A DNA stretch of 64,000 nt from Aquibacillus halophilus (GTDB taxonomy: Bacteria > Bacillota > Bacilli > Bacillales > Amphibacillaceae): NCBI RefSeq assembly GCF_009649745.1, contig NZ_WJNG01000007.1:124001-188000 (forward strand). The letters are read 5' to 3'. The position numbers and the translations under genes were made by a program. The notes under the pieces were generated by a model, which saw only the letters and a program-made list of their open reading frames with translations, did not search any database and was not told where the DNA came from. Below are positions 1 through 9,470 of this stretch, in pieces (within the stretch, counting starts at the first letter, position 1; each line of letters begins with the position of its first letter).

Positions 1-481
1 AGTAGTTAAGGGTCCTCAAGTGATGAAGGGTTATTGGAATAATCCAGAAGAGACAGAACAGGTACTAAGAGATGGATGGTTATTTACAGGAGATATTGGT
101 TACATGGATGAAAATGGATGTTTTTATGTAATGGATAGGAAAAAAGATATGATCATAGCAGGTGGATACAACATATATCCTCGAGAAGTAGAAGAAGTTT
201 TATATGAGTATGAGGGAATCCAAGAAGTTGTAGTTGCTGGTATTCCTGACCCTTATAGAGGTGAAACTGTCAAAGCCTACATTGTAACTAAATCTGGTTA
301 TCATTTACATGAGGAATCTTTAGATGAATTTTGTAGGGAACGAATGGCTGCATATAAAATTCCTAGAATTTATGAGTTTAGGGAAGAGTTGCCGAAAACA
401 GCTGTTGGTAAAATTTTAAGAAGAAAATTAGTTGATGAGGAAAGAAACAAGTTAAGTGAGATAAAGGATCAATCTGTTTAA
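1..481 (+). CDS. lcfA: Long-chain fatty-acid--CoA ligase, C-terminal end (5' partial)
   Basis: The reading frame is open from the left edge, so only about the last 159 codons are present. This is the mobile C-terminal part of an adenylate-forming acyl-CoA synthetase, which activates fatty acids to acyl-CoA with ATP. Visible motifs are [22 protein letters not shown], the hinge [20 protein letters not shown], and the catalytic lysine region [12 protein letters not shown] near the end. Followed by fadR and etfBA, it matches the lcfA position in Bacillus fatty-acid oxidation operons. The N-terminal AMP-binding domain and the promoter lie outside the window. Confidence 0.93.
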   Translation, partial: VVKGPQVMKGYWNNPEETEQVLRDGWLFTGDIGYMDENGCFYVMDRKKDMIIAGGYNIYPREVEEVLYEYEGIQEVVVAGIPDPYRGETVKAYIVTKSGYHLHEESLDEFCRERMAAYKIPRIYEFREELPKTAVGKILRRKLVDEERNKLSEIKDQSV

Positions 482-520
482 GGCTTGTTTTATTTAGTAA
501 ATAAGACAGGCCAGATAGTC

Positions 521-549
521 TTGACAAAACAGTATAGAGGATATAAGAT
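521..549 (+). promoter_or_regulatory. Sigma-A-like promoter for fadR-etfBA
   Basis: TTGACA at 521-526 is followed after 17 bp by TAAGAT (544-549), a perfect -35 with a moderate -10. It lies between the end of lcfA and fadR and immediately upstream of the FadR operator, so transcription starting near 556 would be blocked by bound FadR. Confidence 0.6.
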
Positions 550-554
550 AAATA

Positions 555-572
555 TGAATGAATAATCATTCA
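555..572. promoter_or_regulatory. FadR operator
   Basis: The 18-bp palindrome TGAATGAATAATCATTCA fits the Bacillus FadR box (TGAATGAMTANTCATTCA-like). The symmetry extends a few bases further on both sides (AATA...TATT). It overlaps the expected transcription start of fadR, which indicates autorepression relieved by long-chain acyl-CoA. Confidence 0.85.
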
Positions 573-601
573 TATTTATCTTTAGTTAGGAGCCCCTCAG
601 T

Positions 602-1183
602 ATGAAAAATAATAAGCCGAAATTTAAACAGATTATTGACGCTGCAGTTACAGTTATAGCTGAAAATGGTTACCATGCTTCAAAAGTCTCAAAGATTGCT
701 GCACAGGCAGGTGTTGCAGATGGAACTATCTATCTCTATTTTAAAAACAAAGAAGATATTCTTGTTTCTTTATTCCAAGAAAAAATGGGTCAATTTATAG
801 AAAAAACTGAACAGCAGATCGATTTAAAACAAAATGCTGAGGAAAAAATGAAAACTTTAATTCATATGCATTTTAGTCAGTTGTCTGATGATCATGATTT
901 AGCCATTGTAACACAATTAGAGTTAAGGCAATCCAACAAAGAGTTAAGATTGATGATTAACGAAGTATTAAAGCGATATCTTAGTATTATCGATCGTATT
1001 GTTGAAGAAGGTATTGCTGAAGGCTCATTTGATCCTAAACTGAACATAAGACTAGTACGCCATATGATATTTGGTACTTTAGATGAAACTGTTACGAATT
1101 GGGTAATGAAGGAGCAGAAATATAAGCTTGCAGATCAAGTTAACGAGGTTCATAAATTAATTATTAAAGGGTTATCTCGATGA
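602..1183 (+). CDS. fadR: TetR-family fatty-acid degradation regulator FadR
   Basis: The protein has 193 residues. The N-terminal TetR helix-turn-helix is clear (residues about 10-55, with KIAAQAGVADGTIYLYFKNK). The C-terminal part is the ligand-binding all-helical domain which in B. subtilis FadR (YsiA) binds long-chain acyl-CoA. The start ATG at 602 has TAGGAG 9 bp upstream. Family and context (lcfA before, etfBA after, an operator just upstream) support repression of beta-oxidation genes. In B. subtilis an enoyl-CoA hydratase gene (fadB) follows; it is absent here. Confidence 0.92.
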   Translation: MKNNKPKFKQIIDAAVTVIAENGYHASKVSKIAAQAGVADGTIYLYFKNKEDILVSLFQEKMGQFIEKTEQQIDLKQNAEEKMKTLIHMHFSQLSDDHDLAIVTQLELRQSNKELRLMINEVLKRYLSIIDRIVEEGIAEGSFDPKLNIRLVRHMIFGTLDETVTNWVMKEQKYKLADQVNEVHKLIIKGLSR

Positions 1184-1260
1184 AAGTTAAATTGCTATAT
1201 TTTAATCTAGTCAGTTATTATTGACTGTATTTTATTTATTATAGAAAGGGGATTTGTTCA

Positions 1261-2034
1261 ATGAATATTTTTGTCCTAATGAAAAGCACCTTTGATACAG
1301 AAGAAAAGATTATTATCAATGATGGAAGAATCGATGACGATGGAGCAGAGTTCATTATTAATCCATATGATGAATATGCAATTGAGGAGGCCATTAATCA
1401 AAGGGATACACACGGTGGCGAAGTGACTGTTGTGACCGTCGGTACTGGGGAGTCAGAAAAACAGCTGAGAACAGCCCTTGCTATGGGTGCTGATAAGGCA
1501 GTATTAGTTAACACAGAAGACGATATGGAGCAAGGTGATCAATATTCAACAGTTAAAATTCTTGAAGCGTTTTTCAAAGATAAAGAAGTAGACCTTATCT
1601 TAGCTGGTAACGTAGCTATTGATGAAGCTAGTGGCCAAATAGGGCCCAGATTGGCAGAAAGGCTAAACATTCCGTATGTGACAACAATTACTGATATAAA
1701 CATTGACGGTACGAAGGTGTCTATTGAAAGGGATGTAGAAGGAGATACAGAAATAGTTGAGACAACAATTCCTTTGTTGGTTACATGTCAGCAGGGTTTA
1801 AATGAGCCTCGTTATCCATCACTGCCTGGCATTATGAAAGCCAAAAAGAAGCCGCTTGATGAGTTAGAACTAGATGATTTAGATTTAGATGAAGATGATG
1901 TAGAACCAAAAACGAAAACAATTGAAATTTTTCTGCCCCCAGAGCGACAGTCTGGCAAGGTGTTATCAGGTGAATTTGATGAACAGGTAAAAGAGCTAGT
2001 TTCTTTGTTAAAAAATGAAGCGAAAGTATTGTAG
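1261..2034 (+). CDS. etfB: Electron transfer flavoprotein beta subunit
   Basis: The protein has 257 residues. EtfB pairs with EtfA to carry electrons from acyl-CoA dehydrogenases to the quinone pool. The N terminus MNIFVLMKSTFDTEEKI and the segment GADKAVLVN are typical, and the AMP-binding region with VTTITDI and the family signature around RYPSLPGIMKAKKKPL is present. An acidic stretch after it (DELELDDLDLDEDD) is a variable region. The RBS AAAGGGGAT lies upstream of ATG 1261. The stop is 14 bp before etfA, so the two are co-transcribed, probably from the fadR promoter. Confidence 0.95.
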   Translation: MNIFVLMKSTFDTEEKIIINDGRIDDDGAEFIINPYDEYAIEEAINQRDTHGGEVTVVTVGTGESEKQLRTALAMGADKAVLVNTEDDMEQGDQYSTVKILEAFFKDKEVDLILAGNVAIDEASGQIGPRLAERLNIPYVTTITDINIDGTKVSIERDVEGDTEIVETTIPLLVTCQQGLNEPRYPSLPGIMKAKKKPLDELELDDLDLDEDDVEPKTKTIEIFLPPERQSGKVLSGEFDEQVKELVSLLKNEAKVL

Positions 2035-2048
2035 AGGGGAGAAACTTC

Positions 2049-3029
2049 ATGAGTAGAAAAGTATTAATAATAGGTGAAGTACGGGACAACAGTTTACGAA
2101 ATGTTACTTTTGAGGCTATTTCTGCAGCAAAGTCAGTGAGTGATGGAGGGGAACTTGTAGGAGTAATTTGTGGAGAGAACAACCTTGAACCGTTGGGCAA
2201 TGAAATGATTCAGTATGGTGCTGATCGTGCAATCATAATTCAAAACGATAAATTGAAAGCGTATTCTTCAGAAGGATATTCGCAAGCTATTTATCAAGTT
2301 ATTGATGAAGAGTCCCCTGAAGCAATTATTATGGGGCACACAGCTATTGGGAAGGACTTAACACCAAAGCTTGCTAGTAGATTAGAAACCGGATTAATAT
2401 CAGATGCAATTGAAATAGATGTTGTAGGAGAGAACGTAGTATTTACTCGACCAATCTATTCTGGGAAGGCATTTGAGAAAAAAATTATCACAGACGGAAT
2501 AATTTTTGCTACAATTCGACCTAACAATATACCTCCTCTTGAACGTGATGAATCACGACAAGGAACAGTGTCAAATCTAGACGTTGAAATATCGGATTTA
2601 CAAACGGTAATTAAAGATATTATCAGAAAGACTACTGAAGGAATAGACTTGTCTGAAGCAAAAGTTGTTATTGCTGGTGGTCGTGGGGTTAAGAACAAAG
2701 AAGGCTTTAAACCCTTATATGAATTAGCCGAAGTACTAGGAGGAGCAGTAGGTGCTTCCAGGGGGGCATGTGATGCAGATTATTGTGATTATTCCCTTCA
2801 AATCGGTCAGACAGGTAAAGTTGTTACTCCCGATTTATATATAGCATGTGGTATTTCTGGAGCAATTCAACATTTAGCAGGTATGTCTAATTCTAAAATA
2901 ATTGTTGCCATTAACAAAGATCCCGAAGCAAATATATTTAATGTTGCAGACTATGGTATCGTAGGCGACTTATTCGAAGTTGTGCCTAAATTGATTGAGG
3001 AAATAAAGCAAGTGAAGGTAAATGCATAA
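2049..3029 (+). CDS. etfA: Electron transfer flavoprotein alpha subunit
   Basis: The protein has 326 residues. It carries the FAD of the EtfAB dimer. The C-terminal FAD-binding domain is obvious: VVIAGGRGVKNKEGF, GASRGACDADYCDYSLQIGQ, TGKVVTPDLYIACGISGAIQH and a late NKDPEANIFNVADYGIVGD. The N-terminal Rossmann-like half starts MSRKVLIIGEV. The RBS is GAGGGGAG before ATG 2049. It is the last gene of the fadR operon and is followed by a strong terminator. Confidence 0.96.
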   Translation: MSRKVLIIGEVRDNSLRNVTFEAISAAKSVSDGGELVGVICGENNLEPLGNEMIQYGADRAIIIQNDKLKAYSSEGYSQAIYQVIDEESPEAIIMGHTAIGKDLTPKLASRLETGLISDAIEIDVVGENVVFTRPIYSGKAFEKKIITDGIIFATIRPNNIPPLERDESRQGTVSNLDVEISDLQTVIKDIIRKTTEGIDLSEAKVVIAGGRGVKNKEGFKPLYELAEVLGGAVGASRGACDADYCDYSLQIGQTGKVVTPDLYIACGISGAIQHLAGMSNSKIIVAINKDPEANIFNVADYGIVGDLFEVVPKLIEEIKQVKVNA

Positions 3030-3048
3030 GATAATGATAATAAACTGG

Positions 3049-3089
3049 ACTGCGACAGTGTTAACACCTGTTGCAGTTTTTAGTTTTTT
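3049..3089 (+). terminator. Terminator of the fadR-etfBA operon
   Basis: A 10-bp stem (ACTGCGACAG at 3049-3058 with CTGTTGCAGT at 3068-3077, one G-U pair) is followed by TTTTAGTTTTTT. Confidence 0.85.
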
Positions 3090-3218
3090 CTAGACATTAT
3101 CTGTGAATGAAGTACAGAATCCTAGGGGATATTAGGGTAAAGCAAACTAGTGGTAATTATCTAAAACGAAATGATATACTCTTCATGAAGATATCGTTAA
3201 TAAGAGGAGGAATAATAA

Positions 3219-3533
3219 ATGGCAATTGTAGCCGCTACTGATCAAAACTTCAGTACAGAAACAAGTGAAGGTGTTGTTCTTGCAGATTTTTGGGCACCAT
3301 GGTGTGGTCCATGTAAAATGATTGCTCCAGTCCTTGAAGAAATTGATGGCGAGATGAGCGATAAAGTTAAAATTGTAAAACTTGATGTAGACGAAAATCA
3401 AGAGACTGCAGGTAAATTTGGTGTTATGAGTATCCCAACGCTTCTTTTATTTAAAGATGGAGAAGTAGTTGATCAAGTTGTTGGATTCCAACCTAAAGAA
3501 GCATTGGTTGAATTAATAAACAAACACGCTTAA
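3219..3533 (+). CDS. trxA: Thioredoxin
   Basis: The protein has 104 residues, the standard thioredoxin length, with the redox centre [11 protein letters not shown] (CGPC near residues 28-31) and the cis-proline loop [11 protein letters not shown]. It reduces disulfides in cytoplasmic proteins such as ribonucleotide reductase. The RBS AGAGGAGGA sits before ATG 3219. It is a single-gene unit with terminators on both sides; a possible extended -10 (TGATATACT, 3172-3180) lies upstream without a good -35. Confidence 0.98.
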   Translation: MAIVAATDQNFSTETSEGVVLADFWAPWCGPCKMIAPVLEEIDGEMSDKVKIVKLDVDENQETAGKFGVMSIPTLLLFKDGEVVDQVVGFQPKEALVELINKHA

Positions 3534-3550
3534 GTTTGAATAGAACCTGT

Positions 3551-3595
3551 ATAATAATCCCTTGTTGCATTTGTAACAAGGGATTATTATTATTT
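3551..3595 (+). terminator. Terminator of trxA
   Basis: A long perfect stem around CCCTTGTT...AACAAGGG, extended by AATAAT/ATTATT, with a short loop GCATTTGT, lies just after trxA and ends in an AT-rich tract. Confidence 0.8.
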
Positions 3596-3623
3596 ATAGT
3601 AAGGATAGGTATGGGGTGAAAAA

Positions 3624-5423
3624 ATGAATAATCAAATAAAAGAAAAAATAGCTGTTCTCCCCTCTCAGCCAGGCTGTTATTTGATGAAGGATAAGAATCA
3701 GGCAATTATCTATGTGGGTAAGTCGAAGCTACTTAGAAATAGAGTTAGATCTTACTTCACTGGTGCAAACGATCAAAAAACACAACGGTTAGTTCAAGAG
3801 ATAGTTGACTTTGAATATATTGTCACTTCATCTGAGATTGAAGCTTTAATTTTAGAGATGAATTTAATTAAAAAGTACGACCCTAAATATAACGTATTAC
3901 TAAAGGACGATAAATCATATCCTTATTTAAAAATCACTGCTGAGGAGCACCCAAGGTTAATTGTTACTAGAAAGGTAAAGAAAGACAAGGGCAAATACTT
4001 TGGTCCATATCCCAATGTTATAGCAGCAAGAGAAACAAAAAAATTACTTGATCGATTATATCCATTACGTAAGTGTGATAAAATGCCTGATCGTGTTTGT
4101 TTATACTTTCATATGAATCAATGTCTTGGTCCTTGTGTTTATCCAGTATCACAAGAGACTAATAAAACAATTGTACAGAGTATTACTTCTTTTTTAAATG
4201 GCGGACATCAGGAGATTAAGAAAGACTTGAAACAAAAGATGCTCGCAGCTTCAGAGGAATTAGACTTTGAACGTGCCAAAGAATTACGTGATCAAATTCA
4301 ACATATTGAGTCTGTAATGGAACAACAAAAGATGACGTTAAATGACCAAGTAAATCGTGATATTTTCGGTTACTCTTATGATAAAGGGTGGATGTGTGTT
4401 CAAGTTTTCTTCATTAGACAAGGAAAACTGATTGAAAGAGATGTGTCTATCTTTCCATTCTTTGATGATGCCGAAGAAACATTCCTTACGTTTGTCGGTA
4501 GATTTTATTTGCATCAAAATCATCCAAAACCAAAACAAATATTAGTTCCGGCTCCTACAAATAATGACTTGCTTAAGGAACTTTTAGGTGTTGAGGTGCA
4601 TATTCCATACCGTGGCAGAAAAAAGGAATTAGTAAAATTAGCTGAGAAAAATGCAAAAATTGCCCTGCATGAAAAATTCTCTCTAATTGAAAGAGATGAA
4701 GAAAGAACAATAAAGGCTGTTGAGCAACTAGGTGAAAAACTTCATATTGAAATACCACACCGGATTGAAGCCTTCGATAATTCTAATATCCAAGGAACTG
4801 ATCCTGTTTCTGCAATGGTAGTATTTATGGATGGTAGGCCTTTAAGGAAAGAATATAGGAAATATAAGATTAAAGATGTAAAAGGACCAGACGATTACGA
4901 AACAATGAGAGAAGTAATTCGAAGAAGGTACACAAGAGTATTAAAAGAAAACTTGCCTTTACCTGATCTAATTGTTATTGATGGAGGTAAAGGGCAAATG
5001 AGTGCCGCTTTGGATATTTTAGAAAATGAATTGGGGTTGGATGTTCCACTTTGTGGACTTGCTAAAGATGATAAACATAGGACGAGTGAGCTATTATACG
5101 GTAGCCCACCAACTATTGTTGACTTAGATAGGCAATCGCAAGAGTTTTATTTGATTCAAAGGATTCAAGATGAAGTACATCGGTTTGCAATAACTTTTCA
5201 TCGACAATTAAGAGGGAAGAGTGCATTTAAATCAGAATTAGATAATATTCCTGGAGTGGGTGAAAAGAGGAGAAGACTATTGCTAACTCATTTTAAATCA
5301 ATTGATGAGATTAGAAATGCCAAAAAAGAAGAATTAAAAAAGCTTGGTTTACCAGATCCAACAGCTGAAATAATAATAAACCACCTCAATAACAAAAGCT
5401 CACAATTAAATGAGAATGAATAA
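3624..5423 (+). CDS. uvrC: Excinuclease ABC subunit C
   Basis: The protein has 599 residues, full length. UvrC makes both incisions in nucleotide excision repair with UvrAB. Domains in order: GIY-YIG nuclease (residues about 13-90; [18 protein letters not shown]), cysteine-rich loop, UVR motif ([16 protein letters not shown], about 210-230), RNase-H-like endonuclease domain ([31 protein letters not shown], about 380-530), and C-terminal helix-hairpin-helix pair ([18 protein letters not shown]). ATG 3624 is preceded by GGGGTGA. Confidence 0.97.
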   Translation: MNNQIKEKIAVLPSQPGCYLMKDKNQAIIYVGKSKLLRNRVRSYFTGANDQKTQRLVQEIVDFEYIVTSSEIEALILEMNLIKKYDPKYNVLLKDDKSYPYLKITAEEHPRLIVTRKVKKDKGKYFGPYPNVIAARETKKLLDRLYPLRKCDKMPDRVCLYFHMNQCLGPCVYPVSQETNKTIVQSITSFLNGGHQEIKKDLKQKMLAASEELDFERAKELRDQIQHIESVMEQQKMTLNDQVNRDIFGYSYDKGWMCVQVFFIRQGKLIERDVSIFPFFDDAEETFLTFVGRFYLHQNHPKPKQILVPAPTNNDLLKELLGVEVHIPYRGRKKELVKLAEKNAKIALHEKFSLIERDEERTIKAVEQLGEKLHIEIPHRIEAFDNSNIQGTDPVSAMVVFMDGRPLRKEYRKYKIKDVKGPDDYETMREVIRRRYTRVLKENLPLPDLIVIDGGKGQMSAALDILENELGLDVPLCGLAKDDKHRTSELLYGSPPTIVDLDRQSQEFYLIQRIQDEVHRFAITFHRQLRGKSAFKSELDNIPGVGEKRRRLLLTHFKSIDEIRNAKKEELKKLGLPDPTAEIIINHLNNKSSQLNENE

Positions 5424-5426
5424 ACA

Positions 5427-5453
5427 AACCTCTTATACACAGTATAAGAGGTT
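5427..5453. terminator. Bidirectional terminator between uvrC and yslB
   Basis: A perfect 12-bp stem (AACCTCTTATAC at 5427-5438 with GTATAAGAGGTT at 5442-5453) and a 3-nt loop lie between two converging genes and can serve both strands. Confidence 0.75.
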
Positions 5454-5460
5454 AAATTCT

Positions 5461-5895
5461 TTATTTTGAATAAATAACATTGAATTGAACCAGTTGTTTT
5501 TTTGTTCGATTTTCTTCAACACACTCACAATCAGCATTTTTCACTTGCTGCATAGCTTCAGCCAAAAAACCAGATTCCAGTCGGTATTCAGTATCGATAT
5601 CTTGCTGATTACGTTGAGAGATGGTATCCCCGGTTAATTCAAAAATGAGCTCCCGCCTTTTTTCCTTCATCAATATTAGATTTCCCCATCCAGCTTTTTT
5701 AAAGAAATTAATAATATCATCTATACTCTCTAATTTAATGTTTCTGGCAAGATTTTTACCCATTACATAAAGAATAGTATTGGCATCTTTTCCTAATAAG
5801 TCCGGTAAACAAACATAACGAAGTATATCATGTCCAGAACCGGATGTATGTATGTGATTAAGGATTTCGTCTATGTTTTGTTGGTTTTTTTGCAT
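5461..5895 (-). CDS. yslB: YslB-family protein (DUF2507)
   Basis: The protein has 144 residues on the minus strand, converging on uvrC. It resembles B. subtilis YslB: LPDLLGKDANTILYVMGKNLARN, then KKAGWGNL and RLESGFLAEAMQ. The family has a V4R-like small-ligand fold, but its function is not established. The ATG is preceded on its own strand by GAAGGGA about 10 bp away. B. subtilis has yslB in the same place, between uvrC and sdhC, which supports the assignment. Confidence 0.85.
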   Translation of the reverse strand: MQKNQQNIDEILNHIHTSGSGHDILRYVCLPDLLGKDANTILYVMGKNLARNIKLESIDDIINFFKKAGWGNLILMKEKRRELIFELTGDTISQRNQQDIDTEYRLESGFLAEAMQQVKNADCECVEENRTKKQLVQFNVIYSK

Positions 5896-6006
5896 CTAAT
5901 CCATTCCCTTCTCTCCATGTATTATCGCTTGAATTCTACTAGTTTGCAACCTATCAGAAAGTATATTTTTATCTTTGATAAGGCATAGATATGGTAATTA
6001 GTTTTC

Positions 6007-6035
6007 TTGACGCTTACACTGGATAGAAGTACAAT
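6007..6035 (+). promoter_or_regulatory. Sigma-A promoter of sdhCAB
   Basis: TTGACG (6007-6012), a 17-bp spacer and TACAAT (6030-6035) form a near-consensus promoter. The transcript would start near 6042 and carry a leader of about 125 nt before sdhC. Confidence 0.75.
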
Positions 6036-6088
6036 AGTTGTGTCACAAAATATACATTTTTTCTTAAACTTAAACGATTAGAAGAGAA

Positions 6089-6100
6089 TAAAGCGCTTTA
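6089..6100. promoter_or_regulatory. Candidate cre (CcpA) site in the sdh leader
   Basis: The perfect palindrome TAAAGCGCTTTA, flanked by A/T, resembles catabolite-responsive elements. It lies about 50 bp downstream of the predicted start, a position suited to roadblock repression by CcpA. This is inferred from the motif only. Confidence 0.5.
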
Positions 6101-6166
6101 ATGTTTTTAAAATGTATATCTATAACGTACTAAATAGAATTAGTTTATTTGTTGAGGGGGGTACAC

Positions 6167-6787
6167 ATGATAGAGAATCGGGAATTTTTTTATCGAAGGC
6201 TACATTCATTACTTGGAGTTGTTCCAATCGGTGTTTTCCTTATCCAGCACTTAGTGATCAATCACTTTGCTGTGTACGGAGAAGAAAGCTTTAACAAAGC
6301 AGCAGGATTTATGCATGACCTACCATTTAGGATTTTACTAGAAACTTTTGTTATTTTCCTTCCCATTTTATTCCACGCTATTCTAGGGGTCTATATTGTT
6401 TTCGTAGCTAAAAACAATACTACTAGATATGGATTCTTTCGGAACTGGATGTTTTATCTCCAAAGAATAACAGGAATTATTACATTAATTTTTATTGTAT
6501 GGCACGTTTGGGAAACTAGAGTTGCTATTGGCATGGGTAATGCTGAGCTTGATTATAGTTTAATGGAAGACATCCTATCTAATCCATTTATGTTTTGGTT
6601 TTATATAGTTGGTGTTGTTTCTACTACGTTCCACTTTGCTAATGGACTATGGAGCTTTCTTGTAACATGGGGAATCACTGTTACACCAAAATCTCAAAAA
6701 ATCGCAACTTACGCTACACTTTTGATTTTTGTCGCTGTGACTTATATCGGCGTGAGATCATTAATTAAATTTGCATATGGCGTGTAA
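6167..6787 (+). CDS. sdhC: Succinate dehydrogenase cytochrome b558 subunit
   Basis: The protein has 206 residues from ATG 6167, chosen because GAGGGGGG lies 5-7 bp upstream; longer frames begin with weak TTG codons inside that Shine-Dalgarno. It is the di-heme membrane anchor of the Bacillus-type succinate:menaquinone oxidoreductase. Five membrane segments are apparent, with heme-ligand histidines in RRLHSLLGV, IQHLVINHF, LFHAILG, VWHVWET and TFHFANGLW. It is followed by sdhA and sdhB. Confidence 0.96.
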   Translation: MIENREFFYRRLHSLLGVVPIGVFLIQHLVINHFAVYGEESFNKAAGFMHDLPFRILLETFVIFLPILFHAILGVYIVFVAKNNTTRYGFFRNWMFYLQRITGIITLIFIVWHVWETRVAIGMGNAELDYSLMEDILSNPFMFWFYIVGVVSTTFHFANGLWSFLVTWGITVTPKSQKIATYATLLIFVAVTYIGVRSLIKFAYGV

Positions 6788-6824
6788 AATAAATAGACAG
6801 TTAAACTAGGGGAGTGAACTTAGA

Positions 6825-8576
6825 ATGAGTAATCGCAATATTGTTGTAGTAGGCGGCGGACTTGCTGGCCTAATGGCAACCATTAAAGCGGCAGAAGAAG
6901 GCGTTCACGTAGACCTATTATCGATTGTACCTGTAAAACGTTCTCACTCTGTTTGTGCTCAAGGTGGTATAAATGGAGCGGTTAACACAAAGGGAGAAGG
7001 AGATTCTCCATGGGAACATTTTGATGATTCGGTATATGGAGGAGACTTTTTAGCTAATCAGCCTCCTGTCAAAGCAATGTGTGATGCTGCTCCAGGCATT
7101 ATTCATATGTTGGACCGTATGGGAGTTATGTTCAACCGTACACCTGAAGGATTGCTAGACTTTCGTCGATTTGGTGGAACACAACACCACCGAACAGCAT
7201 ACGCAGGTGCTACAACCGGACAGCAGTTGTTATACGCTTTAGATGAACAGGTTAGACGTTTTGAAGTGGAAGGACTAGTAACCAAATATGAGGGTTGGGA
7301 ATTTGTGTCTGCAATTATTGATGATGAGGGCATTGGTCGAGGTATTATTGCTCAAAACATCCAGTCTCATGAACTAAAGTCTTATAGAGCTGATTCGGTT
7401 ATATTAGCTACTGGTGGTCCTGGAATCATTTTTGGTAAGTCTACTAATTCAGTTATCAATACAGGTTCAGCAGCAGCGGCATTGTACTTACAAGGTGGAA
7501 TTTATGCAAATGGTGAATTTATTCAAATTCACCCAACTGCAATCCCTGGTGATGACAAGCTTAGACTAATGAGTGAATCTGCTCGTGGTGAAGGTGGACG
7601 AGTTTGGACGTATAAAGACGGTGAGCCTTGGTATTTCCTTGAAGAGAAATATCCAGCATACGGTAATTTGGTTCCTCGTGATATCGCGACTAGAGAAATA
7701 TTTGATGTATGTGTAAACCAAAAGCTTGGTATTAATGGTGAAAACATGGTTTATTTAGACTTATCCCATAAGGATTCCAAAGAGTTGGATGTTAAACTTG
7801 GTGGTATTATTGAAATTTATGAGAAATTTGTAGGTGAAGATCCTCGTAAAGTTCCAATGAAAATATTCCCTGCGGTTCATTATTCAATGGGTGGTCTTTG
7901 GGTTGATTACGATCAGATGACTAATATCCCTGGTATTTTCGCGGCTGGTGAATGTGATTATAGTCAACATGGTGCTAACCGTCTAGGAGCTAATTCATTA
8001 TTATCATCTATTTATGGTGGAATGGTCGCTGGACCAAACGCAATTAAATATATTAATGGACTTGATAAAACTGCGGACGAAATGCCTTCCGACTTGTTCG
8101 ATAACAAGTTAAAAGAGGAACAGGATCATTTTGAACAGTTAATGAATATGAATGGTACAGAAAATGCATATCAAATTCACAAGGAATTGGGTGAATGGAT
8201 GACAGATAATGTTACTGTTGTTCGTGATAATGCTAAATTGGTTAAAACTGATGAAAAAATTCAAGAGTTACTTGAGAGATGGCAAAACATTAATATTAAT
8301 GATACGTCTCGATGGAGTAATCAAGGTGTTATGTTCACTCGCCAATTAAAAAACATGTTACACTTAGCACGTGTTATTACAATCGGGGCTTTAAATCGTA
8401 ATGAGAGTCGTGGTGCTCATTACAAGCCAGAATTTCCAGATCGAAATGATGAAGAATGGCTCAAAACTACTAAAGCTCAGTTTGATCAAGAAACAAATGC
8501 TCCAACATTCACTTATGTAGATGTTGATGTATCTCTTATCGAGCCGAGAAAACGCGATTATAGTAAGAAAAAGTAA
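6825..8576 (+). CDS. sdhA: Succinate dehydrogenase flavoprotein subunit
   Basis: The protein has 583 residues. It oxidises succinate to fumarate on a covalently bound FAD. Motifs: N-terminal dinucleotide-binding VVGGGLAGLMATIKAAE, FAD-linking histidine region KRSHSVCAQGGING, catalytic loop SARGEGGRVW, and the FAD/substrate region HYSMGGLWVDYDQ and GECDYSQHGANRLGANSLL. The C terminus shows the RNESRGAHYKPEFPDRNDEEW signature (a few residues shown). AGGGGAG precedes ATG 6825. Confidence 0.98.
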   Translation: MSNRNIVVVGGGLAGLMATIKAAEEGVHVDLLSIVPVKRSHSVCAQGGINGAVNTKGEGDSPWEHFDDSVYGGDFLANQPPVKAMCDAAPGIIHMLDRMGVMFNRTPEGLLDFRRFGGTQHHRTAYAGATTGQQLLYALDEQVRRFEVEGLVTKYEGWEFVSAIIDDEGIGRGIIAQNIQSHELKSYRADSVILATGGPGIIFGKSTNSVINTGSAAAALYLQGGIYANGEFIQIHPTAIPGDDKLRLMSESARGEGGRVWTYKDGEPWYFLEEKYPAYGNLVPRDIATREIFDVCVNQKLGINGENMVYLDLSHKDSKELDVKLGGIIEIYEKFVGEDPRKVPMKIFPAVHYSMGGLWVDYDQMTNIPGIFAAGECDYSQHGANRLGANSLLSSIYGGMVAGPNAIKYINGLDKTADEMPSDLFDNKLKEEQDHFEQLMNMNGTENAYQIHKELGEWMTDNVTVVRDNAKLVKTDEKIQELLERWQNININDTSRWSNQGVMFTRQLKNMLHLARVITIGALNRNESRGAHYKPEFPDRNDEEWLKTTKAQFDQETNAPTFTYVDVDVSLIEPRKRDYSKKK

Positions 8577-8594
8577 AAAGGGGGATGGAAACAA

Positions 8595-9356
8595 ATGGCT
8601 GAAAAAACAATTACTCTAATAATTACCCGTCAAGATAGCCCGGATACGTCTCCTTATGAGGAGAAATTTGAAGTAAATTACAGAGAGAATATGAATATAA
8701 TTTCAGCTTTAATGGAAACACAGAGAAATCCTGTTAATGCTAAAGGGGAAAAAACTACACCTGTAAATTGGGAGTCTAACTGTCTTGAAGAGGTTTGTGG
8801 TGCCTGTTCCATGATTATTAATGGTGAGCCGAGACAAGCGTGTTCAACATTAGTGGATAAATTAGAACAGCCGATTAGATTAGCGCCTATGGCAACTTTT
8901 CCAGTAATGCGTGACTTAGCTGTGGATAGAAGTAGAATGTTTGAGTCGTTAAAGAAAGTGAAGGCATGGATTCCAATTGATGGTACACATGATCTTGGTC
9001 CTGGACCACGTATGCCAGAGAAGAAGCGACAATGGGCATATGAACTTTCAAAATGTATGACTTGTGGAGTATGTTTAGAAGCTTGTCCAAATGTTAACAG
9101 CAACTCTGACTTCATCGGCCCTGCTGCATTATCCCAAGTTCGTCTATTTAATGCTCATCCGACAGGCGAAATGAATGCAGGAGAACGTTTGGAAGCTTTA
9201 ATGGAGGATGGCGGCATATCGGGTTGTGGAAACTCACAGAACTGTGTTCAGGTTTGTCCAAAGGGAATTCCATTAACTACCTCGATTGCAGCGATGAATC
9301 GTGATACTAACATCCAATCATTCAAAAACTTCTTTGGTAGTGATCATTCTTACTAA
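8595..9356 (+). CDS. sdhB: Succinate dehydrogenase iron-sulfur subunit
   Basis: The protein has 253 residues and passes electrons from FAD to heme b. An N-terminal 2Fe-2S ferredoxin domain (CLEEVCGACSMIINGEPRQAC) is followed by the 4Fe-4S motif CMTCGVCLEACP and the cysteines of the 3Fe-4S centre (CGNSQNCVQVCPKGIPL). The RBS AAGGGGGATGG lies 9 bp upstream. It is the last gene of the sdhCAB operon. Confidence 0.98.
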   Translation: MAEKTITLIITRQDSPDTSPYEEKFEVNYRENMNIISALMETQRNPVNAKGEKTTPVNWESNCLEEVCGACSMIINGEPRQACSTLVDKLEQPIRLAPMATFPVMRDLAVDRSRMFESLKKVKAWIPIDGTHDLGPGPRMPEKKRQWAYELSKCMTCGVCLEACPNVNSNSDFIGPAALSQVRLFNAHPTGEMNAGERLEALMEDGGISGCGNSQNCVQVCPKGIPLTTSIAAMNRDTNIQSFKNFFGSDHSY

Positions 9357-9397
9357 AGAATTCGGATAAACCACTAAAATTTAAGACTTTTTAAAGA

Positions 9398-9430
9398 GCC
9401 TTCATCAATTTTATTGGTGAAGGCTTTTTG
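9398..9430 (+). terminator. Terminator of sdhCAB
   Basis: GCCTTCATCAAT (9398-9409) pairs with ATTGGTGAAGGC (9413-9424) and is followed by TTTTTG. Confidence 0.85.
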
Positions 9431-9470
9431 TTAAATTAGATAAGATTTTTGGTAAAGGGGATTGATTTAA

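Noticed and set aside
1832-2200. 122-codon minus-strand frame across the etfB-etfA junction
   Set aside because: It is the shadow of two well-supported genes with no start signal.
5896-6166. Riboswitch in the sdhCAB leader
   Set aside because: Only a promoter and a cre-like palindrome were found; no conserved aptamer sequence was recognised.
8678-9115. 145-codon minus-strand frame inside sdhB
   Set aside because: It lies wholly inside a conserved iron-sulfur protein gene and has no RBS.
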